DNA from: JAEUOS01 sp040382235
Lineage (GTDB): Bacteria; Pseudomonadota; Gammaproteobacteria; Burkholderiales; JAEUOS01
Direction: 5' to 3'
Length of the DNA stretch: 26,533 nt
NCBI GenBank assembly: GCA_040382235.1
Contig: JBEIFV010000081.1
Location: 1-26,533 of the forward strand
Shown: positions 1 through 7,681 of the stretch, in pieces
Layout: each line of letters starts with the position of its first letter
How positions within the stretch are numbered: position 1 is the stretch's first letter
Translations under genes and position numbers: made by a program
Notes under the pieces: model-generated
What the model was told of the DNA's origin: nothing
Database searches by the model: none
Seen by the model: only the letters and a program-made list of their open reading frames with translations

Positions 1-251
1 GCATTCCCGGCTTCGAGATGGCGCAGTGGCAGGGCATGGTGGCGCCGGCCGGCATGCCCGCGGAGATCACCGCGCGCCTCCACACGGAGATGCTGAAGGC
101 CAAGCGCCTGCAGGCGCTGATCGAGAAGCTCTCGGCCATCGGCATGGACAACGCGGTGGGCGACACGCCTGGCGAGTTGAAGCAGATGATTCAACGTGAA
201 ACCAATCGCTGGACGGATGTGTTCAAAGCCGCCGGCATTCAAGCGGAGTAG
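1..251 (+). CDS. Bug-family solute receptor, C-terminal fragment (cut by window start)
   Basis: The open frame enters from the window edge (first full codon at base 3) and ends at TAG 249-251. The visible 83 residues match the end of Bug/TctC-type periplasmic receptors: the segment around MVAPAGMPAEI is the usual 'LLAPAGTP' turn before the last helices, and the tail FKAAGIQAE is the typical '(I/V)KAAGI..E' ending. The family captures small, mostly carboxylated molecules in the periplasm for tripartite tricarboxylate transporters. Only two bases separate its stop from the ATG of the sulfatase that follows, so the two are almost certainly co-transcribed. Ligand unknown. Signal peptide and first lobe lie outside the window. 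Confidence 0.85.
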   Translation, partial: IPGFEMAQWQGMVAPAGMPAEITARLHTEMLKAKRLQALIEKLSAIGMDNAVGDTPGELKQMIQRETNRWTDVFKAAGIQAE

Positions 252-253
252 GA

Positions 254-1783
254 ATGACAAAAAAGACCAACATCCTTTTCATCACTTCCGACCAGCAGCG
301 CGCCGATTGCTACGGCTTCGAAGGGCGCCGCGTCAGAACCCCGCACTTAGACGAGATGGCGCGCAACGGCACCCGCTTTTCGGCCGCCATCACGCCCAAC
401 CTGGTGTGCCAGCCCTCGCGCGCCTCGATCCTGACCGGCCTGCTGCCGCTTACCCACGGCGTCTCCGACAATGGCATCGACCTGCCGCCGGCGGTCGGCG
501 CGGCAGGCTACGGCGGCACCATGTCGAAGGCCGGCTACGCCACCGCGCTGATCGGCAAGGCGCACTTCAGTACCAATCATTGTTTCGAGCCGACCGGCAC
601 ACCGGAATGCACTGTCAGCAGCGCCAACTTCGGGACGGATTGGGTCGGGCCTTACATGGGCCTCGACCATGTCGAGTTGATGCTCGAAGGCCACAACATG
701 TTTCCGCCGATGCACCCGCCACGCGGTGGCGCCTATGAGCGCTGGTATCACGCCGATGGGCGCGGTGATGAACGCACCGCGCTGTATCGCAAGCAACTGC
801 CACCGGTCAGCGACGCGCACGAGACCTTCAATTCGGGCCTGCCGGTGGCCTGGCACAACTCCACCTGGATCGGCAACCGCACCATCGATTACCTGCGTGA
901 ACACCGCGACAGCCCGTTTTGCCTGTGGACCTCTTTCCCCGACCCGCACCATCCTTTCGACGCACCCGACCCCTGGTGCTACATGCATCATCCGGAGGAA
1001 GTCGAACTGCCTGTGCATGGCGAGATGGACCTGGATCGGCGCCCCTGGTGGCACCGCGCCGCGCTGGAAGGCACGCCGAAAATGGCCAACGAACGACTGC
1101 GCGCCTTCCGCGAAAAATCGTCGCGCACGCCGAAGCAAAGCGAAGCGCAAATGCGCACGCTGATCGCCAACTACTACGGCATGATTTCCTTGATCGACCA
1201 TCAGGTCGGGCGCATCCGCATCGCCTTGCGTGACCTGGGGCTTCTGGAAAACACGCTGATCGTCTATTCAACCGACCATGGCGACTGGCTGGGCGACCAT
1301 GGTCTCCTGCTCAAGGGGCCGATGGCCTACGAAGGCCTGCTGCGTGTGGGCATGTTGTTCGAAGGCCCGGGCGTGCCGAAAAACAAGGTGGTGGCCGACC
1401 CGGTCTCGACCCTCGACCTGCCGGCCACCTTTTGCGACTACGCCGGATTGACCCTGCCGGGCAAGGTGCACAGCCGCAGCCTGAAGCCGTTGATCGAGAC
1501 CGATGGCGCGTCGCGCGATTTCGCGCTTTCCGAATGGGACCTGCGTGCCTCGCGCTGCGGCGTCGACCTCGCCTTGCGCACGGTGCGCACCAAGACCCGC
1601 AAGCTCACGCTTGAAAAAAACAGCGGTGCCGGCGAGCTCTATGACCTGGCGGAGGATCCGCATGAAATGAACAACCGTTTCGGCGATCCCGCCTATGCGA
1701 AGGTGCAACGCGAACTGATGGACATGATCGCCAGCCGGCCGGACGACGCCTGTGCGCCGCTGCCGCAGATCGGCATGGCTTGA
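254..1783 (+). CDS. Type I sulfatase A, cytoplasmic
   Basis: This 509-residue protein belongs to the alkaline phosphatase/sulfatase superfamily. The N-terminus goes straight into the first beta-strand (NILFITSDQQR, metal ligands D13 and Q14) with no signal peptide, so it should act in the cytoplasm. C52 in CQPSRASILTG is the residue converted to formylglycine in active type I sulfatases. STDHG (D341, H342) and K354 supply further metal and sulfate contacts. Activation needs a maturase (FGE or anSME), and none is encoded here. The ATG at 254 has GGAG at 245-248, inside the preceding Bug gene. It aligns end to end with sulfatase B at 7682, including an identical IGMA C-terminus. Substrate unknown; hydrolysis of a small imported sulfate ester is inferred. 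Confidence 0.9.
   Translation: MTKKTNILFITSDQQRADCYGFEGRRVRTPHLDEMARNGTRFSAAITPNLVCQPSRASILTGLLPLTHGVSDNGIDLPPAVGAAGYGGTMSKAGYATALIGKAHFSTNHCFEPTGTPECTVSSANFGTDWVGPYMGLDHVELMLEGHNMFPPMHPPRGGAYERWYHADGRGDERTALYRKQLPPVSDAHETFNSGLPVAWHNSTWIGNRTIDYLREHRDSPFCLWTSFPDPHHPFDAPDPWCYMHHPEEVELPVHGEMDLDRRPWWHRAALEGTPKMANERLRAFREKSSRTPKQSEAQMRTLIANYYGMISLIDHQVGRIRIALRDLGLLENTLIVYSTDHGDWLGDHGLLLKGPMAYEGLLRVGMLFEGPGVPKNKVVADPVSTLDLPATFCDYAGLTLPGKVHSRSLKPLIETDGASRDFALSEWDLRASRCGVDLALRTVRTKTRKLTLEKNSGAGELYDLAEDPHEMNNRFGDPAYAKVQRELMDMIASRPDDACAPLPQIGMA
389..429 (+). repeat. 41-bp perfect direct repeat, copy 1 (sulfatase active-site segment)
   Basis: These 41 bases, encoding the active-site region of sulfatase A around CQPSR, are identical to 7814-7854 in sulfatase B. 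The flanking bases differ at both ends (C versus A on the left, C versus T on the right). It is the coding sequence of two paralogues rather than a separate element, but it is long enough to support homologous recombination. Confidence 0.85.
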
Positions 1784-1802
1784 GCACAGCGCGAAGGAGG
1801 CC

Positions 1803-2723
1803 ATGATGCTGCGCGCGGGAGTCATCGGATTGGGGGCGATGGGCGGGGGCATGGCGCGCAGCCTGGCCCGCGCCGGCGTGCCGACTTGCGGTTGCGATAC
1901 CGACGCGGCCACGCGCGCCGCCGCGGCCGGCGTCGCCGGGCTGGCCCTGGTCGACACGCCGGCGGAAGTCGCGCGGCAAAGCGACGTGATCTTCACCTGC
2001 CTGCCCTCGATCGCCGCGGTGCGCGCCGTCTATGAGGCAGCCGACGGATTGATCGCGGTGGCGCGTCCCGGGTTGATCACCGCGGAGTGCTCCACGATCG
2101 AGTCCGACATGGCGCGCGATCTTGCACGCGCCGTCGAAGCCCGCGGTGCGGCGCACATCGAGACGCTCCTGGTCGGGCGGCCGCCGGAAGCGCGTGCCGG
2201 GCAGCTTTACTTCATCGTCTCGGGTGACGCCGCGGTGGCCGAGCGCGTCGCGCCGCTGCTGGGTCACATGGGCCGCGCCTGGCGCCATGTCGGCGGCAAC
2301 GGCGCGGCCAACACCATCAAGCTGCTGCACAACGGCCTGGGCTACGTTTACGCCCTGGCCACCGCCGAAGCGCTGGCGCTGGCAGCCGCGCGCGGTATCG
2401 ATGTCGATGCCTTCATCGATGTGGTCAAGCAAGGCGGCGGCATCGGCTGGTCCAAGTACTTCGACCTGCACGCCGCCGGCGTCGCCGCCGCGCGCGACGA
2501 GGGCTGGGGCCGCCTGTATATCGCCGCCAAGGACACCGAGGCGCTGGCGCGCGAAACCGCGGCCGCCGGTCTCGACCTGCCGCTGTTCGAGGCTGCGGCG
2601 AGTGACTATCGCCAGGCAGTGGCAGCAGGCCTGGCGAACGCGGAATTCACAGCAGTCTCGCGTGTGCTGGAAGAGCGCAACGGCAAGCCCTTGTTTGGCG
2701 TGCCGGGCGCACGGAGCGCCTGA
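1803..2723 (+). CDS. 3-hydroxyisobutyrate dehydrogenase-family (beta-hydroxyacid dehydrogenase) protein
   Basis: 306 residues, the normal length for NAD(P)-dependent beta-hydroxyacid dehydrogenases (HIBADH, tartronate semialdehyde reductase, sulfolactaldehyde reductase YihU). The Rossmann motif VIGLGAMGGGMA gives G9, G11 and G14, and the catalytic lysine is K173 in NTIKLLHNGL. I chose ATG 1803 because AAGGAGG lies at 1794-1800. The frame is open upstream to 1752 but that part overlaps sulfatase A. The substrate loop is odd: where the family has a DAPVSGG-like sequence, this protein reads ETLLVGRPPEARAGQL, so the substrate may differ or activity may be altered. It sits 19 bp after sulfatase A and before the ABC permeases. 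Family call is firm; substrate unknown. Confidence 0.85.
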   Translation: MMLRAGVIGLGAMGGGMARSLARAGVPTCGCDTDAATRAAAAGVAGLALVDTPAEVARQSDVIFTCLPSIAAVRAVYEAADGLIAVARPGLITAECSTIESDMARDLARAVEARGAAHIETLLVGRPPEARAGQLYFIVSGDAAVAERVAPLLGHMGRAWRHVGGNGAANTIKLLHNGLGYVYALATAEALALAAARGIDVDAFIDVVKQGGGIGWSKYFDLHAAGVAAARDEGWGRLYIAAKDTEALARETAAAGLDLPLFEAAASDYRQAVAAGLANAEFTAVSRVLEERNGKPLFGVPGARSA

Positions 2724-2777
2724 CTTGACGTCCTTCACATTGCGCCTTGCAGCGCACGCACGAACACCGAGGCAGAC

Positions 2778-3680
2778 GTGACAAACCCCGCCCCACGCCG
2801 GCGCTTCCATTGGTGGAACGAGGAAACCCGCTTCGCCTGGGCCACGCTTACGCCCGCGCTGCTGTTTTTCGCCGCCTTTGTCGGCTTTCCGTTCGGCTAT
2901 TCGTTCTACCTCTCGTTCCACGACTGGAACATGATGGCGCCCACCCCCACCTGGGTCGGCCTGGAGAATTACACTTCACTGATGGGGGACGCCGAGTTCC
3001 TCAAAAGCCTGGTGCAGACCGCGCTCTTCACCATCGGCATCACCCTCTGCATCGTAGTGTTCTCGCTTGCCATGGCGCTGCTGCTGGACCAGAAACTGCG
3101 CTGGATCAAGCTCTACCGCGCCATCTTCTATCTGCCGGCGGTGACCTCGCTGGTGGCCATCGGGATTGTCTGGGTATGGATGTTCGATCCGCAATACGGG
3201 CTGATCAACCAGGGCCTGCGCGGCATCGGCATCGAGGGCCCTCTGTGGCTGGCCGATACCCGCATCGCATTGCTGTCGCTGATCATCACCGCGGCCTGGC
3301 GCAATGTCGGCTACTTCGCCACCATCTTCCTGGCTGGCCTGCAGGGTATCGACAACACCTACTACGAAGCCGCGCGCATCGACGGCGCCGGCGCCTGGGA
3401 CCGCTTCTGGCGCATCACCTTGCCGCTGCTCAAGCCGACCGTCACGTTCGTGGTGGTGATGTCGGTGATCCTGTCGTTCCAGGTGTTCGCCCTGGTCTAT
3501 GTGATGACCTCCGGCGGCCCGGCCGGCAGCACCTCGGTGCTGGTGTTCTACCTGTACCAGCAGGCCTTCACCTATTTCCGCATGGGCTACGCCAGCGCGG
3601 TCGGCTATGTGCTGTTCGTCATCATTTTCGTGCTTACGCTGCTGCAGTTCAAGGCCTTCGGAAAGACGGTGGAAGCATGA
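2778..3680 (+). CDS. Sugar-type ABC transporter permease (MalF/UgpA family)
   Basis: 300 residues with about six hydrophobic membrane segments, the first starting near residue 25. The cytoplasmic EAA loop reads YYEAARIDGAGAWDRFWRIT (E197, A198, A199), the coupling helix that touches the ATPase in MalF/UgpA-type permeases. The start is GTG at 2778 with only a weak purine stretch (GAGGCAG) upstream; the 54-bp gap after the dehydrogenase has no obvious terminator. Its stop TGA overlaps the ATG of the next permease (ATGA). The family imports mono-/oligosaccharides and glycerol-phosphate-like solutes. Beside a sulfatase, a sulfated sugar is a reasonable guess, but nothing in the sequence fixes the ligand. 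Confidence 0.92.
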   Translation: MTNPAPRRRFHWWNEETRFAWATLTPALLFFAAFVGFPFGYSFYLSFHDWNMMAPTPTWVGLENYTSLMGDAEFLKSLVQTALFTIGITLCIVVFSLAMALLLDQKLRWIKLYRAIFYLPAVTSLVAIGIVWVWMFDPQYGLINQGLRGIGIEGPLWLADTRIALLSLIITAAWRNVGYFATIFLAGLQGIDNTYYEAARIDGAGAWDRFWRITLPLLKPTVTFVVVMSVILSFQVFALVYVMTSGGPAGSTSVLVFYLYQQAFTYFRMGYASAVGYVLFVIIFVLTLLQFKAFGKTVEA

Positions 3681-4537
3681 CCAAAAGCGGGCGCAACGCC
3701 CCCGGCCGCGTCGATGCGCGGCCACTTGCGGTAACCGTGTTGCTCTACGCACTGCTGCTGCTGTGCACCGCGATCACGCTGCTGCCGTACGCCTGGATGC
3801 TGTCGTCTTCCTTCAAGCCGACGGTGGAGATTTTCTCCGGCACCGCGCAATTGATCCCCTCGCACCCGATACTCGACAACTACATCAACGCGGTCACGCG
3901 CCAGCCGGTGGCGCGCGCGATCTTCAACAGCATCATCGTGGCCGGCATCGAGACCTTCGCCGTAGTCGTCACCAGCGTTCTCACCGCCTACCCGTTCGCG
4001 CGCCTCCGGTTTCCCGGCCGCGACATCCTGTTCATCCTGATCCTGGGCACCATGATGATCCCCAGCCAGGTGACCATGATCCCGACCTTCATCCTGATGA
4101 AGTGGTTCGGCTGGATCGACAGCTACCAGGGCCTGATCGTGCCGCGCATCATGGCCCCGCTTGGGATTTTCCTGATGCGCCAGTTCCTGCAAAGCCTGCC
4201 CAAGGAACTCGAGGAAGCCGCGCGCATCGACGGCTGCAGCCGCCTGAAAACGCTCACCCATGTACTGCTGCCCCTGACCGGGCCGGCGGTGGCCACCCTT
4301 GCCATCTTCACCTTCACCGCTTCATGGAACGAGTTCTTCTGGCCGCTCCTGGTGGTGCAGTCCACCGAGATGTGGACCATCCAGCTTCTGATCGCGCAGT
4401 TGAAGGCGGCCGAGGCCACCGACTGGGGCATGGTGATGGCGATTGTCAGCCTCTCGGTGTTGCCGACGGTATTGATCTATGTGATGTTGCAGAGGTATTT
4501 TGTAAAGGGCATCGCGATGAGCGGGCTCAAGGGTTGA
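3677..4537 (+). CDS. Sugar-type ABC transporter permease (MalG/UgpE family)
   Basis: 286 residues with an N-terminal membrane segment (VTVLLYALLLLCTAITLLPY), an extracytoplasmic loop of the SSSFKP type, further membrane spans and the EAA loop LEEAARIDGCSRLKTLTHVLLP (E180, A181, A182). The C-terminus YFVKGIAMSGLKG is the usual MalG-family ending. I chose ATG 3677 because it overlaps the upstream stop as ATGA; the longer open frame upstream is a shadow of the first permease. It should form the membrane heterodimer with that permease. The ATPase subunit is not in this window. Confidence 0.93.
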   Translation: MTKSGRNAPGRVDARPLAVTVLLYALLLLCTAITLLPYAWMLSSSFKPTVEIFSGTAQLIPSHPILDNYINAVTRQPVARAIFNSIIVAGIETFAVVVTSVLTAYPFARLRFPGRDILFILILGTMMIPSQVTMIPTFILMKWFGWIDSYQGLIVPRIMAPLGIFLMRQFLQSLPKELEEAARIDGCSRLKTLTHVLLPLTGPAVATLAIFTFTASWNEFFWPLLVVQSTEMWTIQLLIAQLKAAEATDWGMVMAIVSLSVLPTVLIYVMLQRYFVKGIAMSGLKG

Positions 4538-4575
4538 AGCGGGAAGTGACCACACCACCACAGGAGACAGCAATC

Positions 4576-5871
4576 ATGAACGACAGAAACGCTTTGCGCA
4601 AAATCGACCGTCGCCAGTTGCTCAAGGCCGCGGCTGCCGCTTCCGGCGTCGTCGCCGGCAGCACTCTTGCAAGCCGCAGCTTCGCGCAGGCGCGCAAGCG
4701 CACCGTCAACATCTGGGTGCACTTCGGCGGCGCCAACCTCGACATCCTGAACCGCTACGTCACCGAGTTCCAGCAGGCGCAACCGGATATCGAGATCAAG
4801 ATCACCGCCTACGGCCCGTCAGAGATTCTGCCCAAGTACCTGGCGGCAGTCGCGGCCGGCGCCGCGCCGGACATTTTCCATGCTCCCGGCTATGTGCCGC
4901 CGGACCTCGCGATCAACAAGGTGATCGTGCCGGTCGACGACATGGTCAAGCTCGACCCGACTTCGCTCAAGAACTTCGATGCAATCACCGTCTACGGCGG
5001 GCGGCGCTATGGGGTGCCGGTCAATGGCGGCCTGGGCGCCATGTGCTACAACGCCGAACTGATGGAAAAGGCCGGACTCGATTCGAAGAAGTTGCCCGAG
5101 ACCTGGGACGACCTGATCAACGTGGCCGGCAAGATGACCAATGCGGCGGACAACCAGTGGGGCCTGCTGCTGGGCAACCAGGCCGGCTTCGCGACTGCGC
5201 AGAATTTCTGGGCCTTCATGGTTGCCGCCGGCGGCGACCTGGTCACCCCGGACGGCAAGGCCAGCGCCTTCAATTCGGAGGCCGGCTTCGACACTCTCAC
5301 GTTCCTTTCCGATGCGGTCAACAAGACCCGCATCTCACCCAAGAAAATGTACACCGACGTGCAGGCCTGGGGCGAATGGGCCACCCGCAAGGTCGGTTCG
5401 GTGCTGCTCTACCCGGTGTGGACGGCGCAGATCCTGAACACCAAGATCAGGAGCGTGACGGCGCCGCCGCCACGGCGCAAGCAGCGCGGCGCGCATTTCG
5501 CCGGCAACTACTGGACCATCTCCAGCCAGAGCAAGAACAAGGAAGCCGCCGGACAGTTCTGACAGTGGTGGGTGCAGCCGTTGATCAGCGGGCGCTGGGC
5601 CGGCGAAACCGGCGCGATTCCGAATTCGCAGGCGGCGATCGACCACCCCCAGTTCAAGCAGTTCCTCGCCAAGAACCCGCTGGGCCAGGCCTTTCTCGAC
5701 ACGATTCCTTATGCACGGCCCTTCCCCGGTGTGGTGGGGATTCCGGCGGTGATCCAGATCGTCTCGGAGATGGTGCAGCAGGTGGTGCTCGGTAGCGAAG
5801 CGCCCAGGGACGCGCTGGCGAAGGCGGCCACCCGCGCCGATGCCGAACTCAAGCGGGCGCAGCGGACCTAG
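4576..5871 (+). pseudogene. ABC transporter extracellular binding protein (family 1) with an in-frame TGA
   Basis: The reading frame starts at ATG 4576 (AGGAGA at 4562-4567) and carries a Tat-like leader: R12-R13-QLLK, an alanine-rich core and a likely cut after SFAQA. The mature part has the family-1 solute-binding fold (NIWVHFGG, then QAQPDIEIKI, APDIFHAPGY, YGVPVNGG). At codon 329 the frame meets TGA (5560-5562) and continues in the same frame for 102 codons to TAG 5869-5871, starting with QWWVQPLISGRWAGETGAI, an obvious continuation of the binding protein. Together the pieces give about 431 residues, the usual family length. As read, the product would lack its C-terminal quarter and probably not fold. 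A natural nonsense mutation or a sequencing error are the leading explanations. Confidence 0.88.
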
Positions 5872-5892
5872 CGCGCCGCGCTTGACGCTGGT

Positions 5893-5908
5893 GCGGGCGC
5901 AAGCCCGC
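5893..5908 (+). other. GC-rich intergenic hairpin with GCAA loop
   Basis: GCGGGC, GCAA, GCCCGC form a perfect 6-bp stem with a GNRA-type tetraloop in the 90-bp gap between the binding-protein gene and the second dehydrogenase. No run of T follows, so it is not a standard intrinsic terminator. It could stabilise or process the operon mRNA, or be chance in GC-rich DNA. Confidence 0.4.
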
Positions 5909-5961
5909 CCGGTGTCACCAAAACGCCAAACAACGCAACGCCCACGCAAGCGGAGCACCAC

Positions 5962-6845
5962 GTGAAGAAAATCGGATTCATCGGCCTTGGCGTGATGGGG
6001 TTGCCGATGGCCCAACAGCTGGCGAAACACTTCGGGCAAGTCACCGTGTTTGATGTCGCGCCCTCGGACGAAGCGCGCCAGACGCCGTTGTTGCGCCAGG
6101 TGCAGAACCCCGGCGCGGTCGGCCAGGCGTCGGACGTGGTGTTCCTGTGTCTTCCTGGCGCCTATGCGTCCTTGGCCGTGCTCGAAGGCCTTGAGGGGCT
6201 GCTGCGCGTGGCCCGGCCCGGCCTGTCAGTGGTTGAACTGTCCACGCTCGACCCGGAGGTCGTACGCGACATCGGCAGCCGCTATGCCGCCTGCGGCGCG
6301 GCCTTCTGCGACGCCCCCGTGTTTGGCGCACCGGTCCATGCGCGCCAAGGCAAGCTCGCCGTGGTGGTGTCGGGGGAAGAGGCGCACTACGAGGCGGTGC
6401 GCGCCGTGATCGAAAGCTTTGCGCGGCGAGTCACCATGCCGGCGCATTGGGGTCTGCGAGTCTCATCAAGGTGATGCAGAACAGCCTCGGACTGGTGCAA
6501 ATCGTCGCCATCGCCGAGGCATTCGCCGTGTTCGAGGCGGCGGGCGGCGACCCGCACAAATTCCACGAAGCGGTGGTCGGCTGCGGCGGCATGGCGGACT
6601 CCCCCCTGTTCACCAAGGTCGGGATCGACTTTGCCGATCACGAGGCCCGCTTCGGCGCCTTGCTGCGCATCGCCGCCAAGGACATTGCCCTGGGCGACAA
6701 GCTGGCGCAACGCAGCGGCGCACCTGCGACGATGATTGCCCACGCGGCGGCGCAGTATGCGGCCGCGCTCGATGCGGGCCTGGGCGACGCCGATCAGCTC
6801 GCATTCGCCGCCGCCATGCGCCGCAGCCCCAAACCCGTGGCCTGA
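5962..6845 (+). pseudogene. Second 3-hydroxyisobutyrate dehydrogenase-family gene, frameshifted
   Basis: The first frame starts at GTG/ATG-context codon 5962 (KKIGFIGLGVMGLPMA, Rossmann G8, G10, G13) and keeps the canonical substrate loop DAPVFGAPVHARQGKL. It leaves homology after FARRVT and stops at 6474. A second frame resumes at once as HAGALGSASLIKVMQNSLG and runs to TGA 6843-6845. Adding one C in ACCAT at 6433-6437 joins the frames exactly as VTHAGALGSASLIK and places the catalytic lysine at about residue 170, so a single-base deletion is the simplest account. The repaired protein would be about 294 residues, normal for the family. Unlike the paralogue at 1803, its substrate loop is intact. 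Without repair the protein loses its catalytic lysine and C-terminal domain. Confidence 0.88.
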
Positions 6846-6852
6846 GGCCTTC

Positions 6853-7611
6853 GTGAAAGAGCTTTCGCTCGTCATTCCCACGCCTGACGGGGAGATGCCG
6901 GTGTTCGCGGCGGTGCCGCAAGGCGTGGCCTGCGCGCCCGGAGTGCTGATCTACATGGATGTGTTCGGGCCGCGCGAGGAATTGCGCGATATCGCGCGCC
7001 GCTTCGCCTCCTGCGGTTACATCGCGGCATTGCCGCAGTTGTTCCACCGCCTGGGCTCGCCCGTGTTTGCGCCCACCAATCACTTAGGCGACGTGCTCGA
7101 CGACGCCGTGGTGCGCGCCAACGATGCCACCAGCATGGCAGGCTCCGCCAGCGACACGCGCGCGATCATCGATTGCGCAAGGGCCGGCGCCTTCGGCATC
7201 CGCAGCGGCTTGTGGGGGGCGATCGGTTACTGCATGGGCGGGCGACACGCGCTGTCGGTAGCGGCCACCCACCCGCGCTGGGTACGTGCCGCGCTGTCGG
7301 TCCATGGTGGCCGCCTGGTCGATGGCAGCGCCGCCTCGCCCCACCACCTGATCAACGGCAGCAACGTGCCCCTGCATTTTGCGTTTGCCAAAGACGACAC
7401 CACTTGTCCGCCGCCGCACCAGAGCGCGATTGAAGAACTGGCCGCGCAGACCGCCGGCCGGGTGACCGTCGAACACCATGACGCAGCGCATGGTTGGTCG
7501 TTCCCGGATCGCTGGTGCTTCGACCGTGCCGCCTCCGAGCGCGTGTGGGAGCAGGCCCTGGCGATGTTCCGATCCGCGCTGTGGACGCGGTCTACCCCAC
7601 GGCTTAGATAG
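6853..7611 (+). CDS. Dienelactone hydrolase-family alpha/beta hydrolase
   Basis: 252 residues, close to the usual size for dienelactone hydrolases. The nucleophile is C127 in the elbow GYCMGG, as in true family members where Cys replaces Ser. The acid is D181 or D182 in FAKDDTTCPP, and the base is H213 in DAAHGWSFPDR. There is no signal peptide, so it is cytoplasmic. I chose GTG 6853, 7 bp after the dehydrogenase stop; the upstream open frame lies over that gene. The family opens lactones such as dienelactone, but many members cleave other esters and lactones. In an operon with sugar transport and sulfatases, a sugar-lactone or acyl-ester substrate is plausible but unproven. Confidence 0.85.
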   Translation: MKELSLVIPTPDGEMPVFAAVPQGVACAPGVLIYMDVFGPREELRDIARRFASCGYIAALPQLFHRLGSPVFAPTNHLGDVLDDAVVRANDATSMAGSASDTRAIIDCARAGAFGIRSGLWGAIGYCMGGRHALSVAATHPRWVRAALSVHGGRLVDGSAASPHHLINGSNVPLHFAFAKDDTTCPPPHQSAIEELAAQTAGRVTVEHHDAAHGWSFPDRWCFDRAASERVWEQALAMFRSALWTRSTPRLR

Positions 7612-7681
7612 TTCTACCCTGCGAGAGCCGCCGGCGCTTCGCTCAGCGCGACTCGGCGTGTCCATTTGCGAAAGTCACCAC

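Noticed and set aside
1605..2921. 438-codon minus-strand frame over the first dehydrogenase
   Set aside because: Arg/Ala/Gly/His-rich composition without family motifs, antisense to a clear gene; a GC-bias shadow.
5560..5562. Selenocysteine reading of the TGA
   Set aside because: Binding proteins of this family have no functional Cys/Sec at this helix, and I see no convincing SECIS-like hairpin just downstream; a point mutation or error is simpler.
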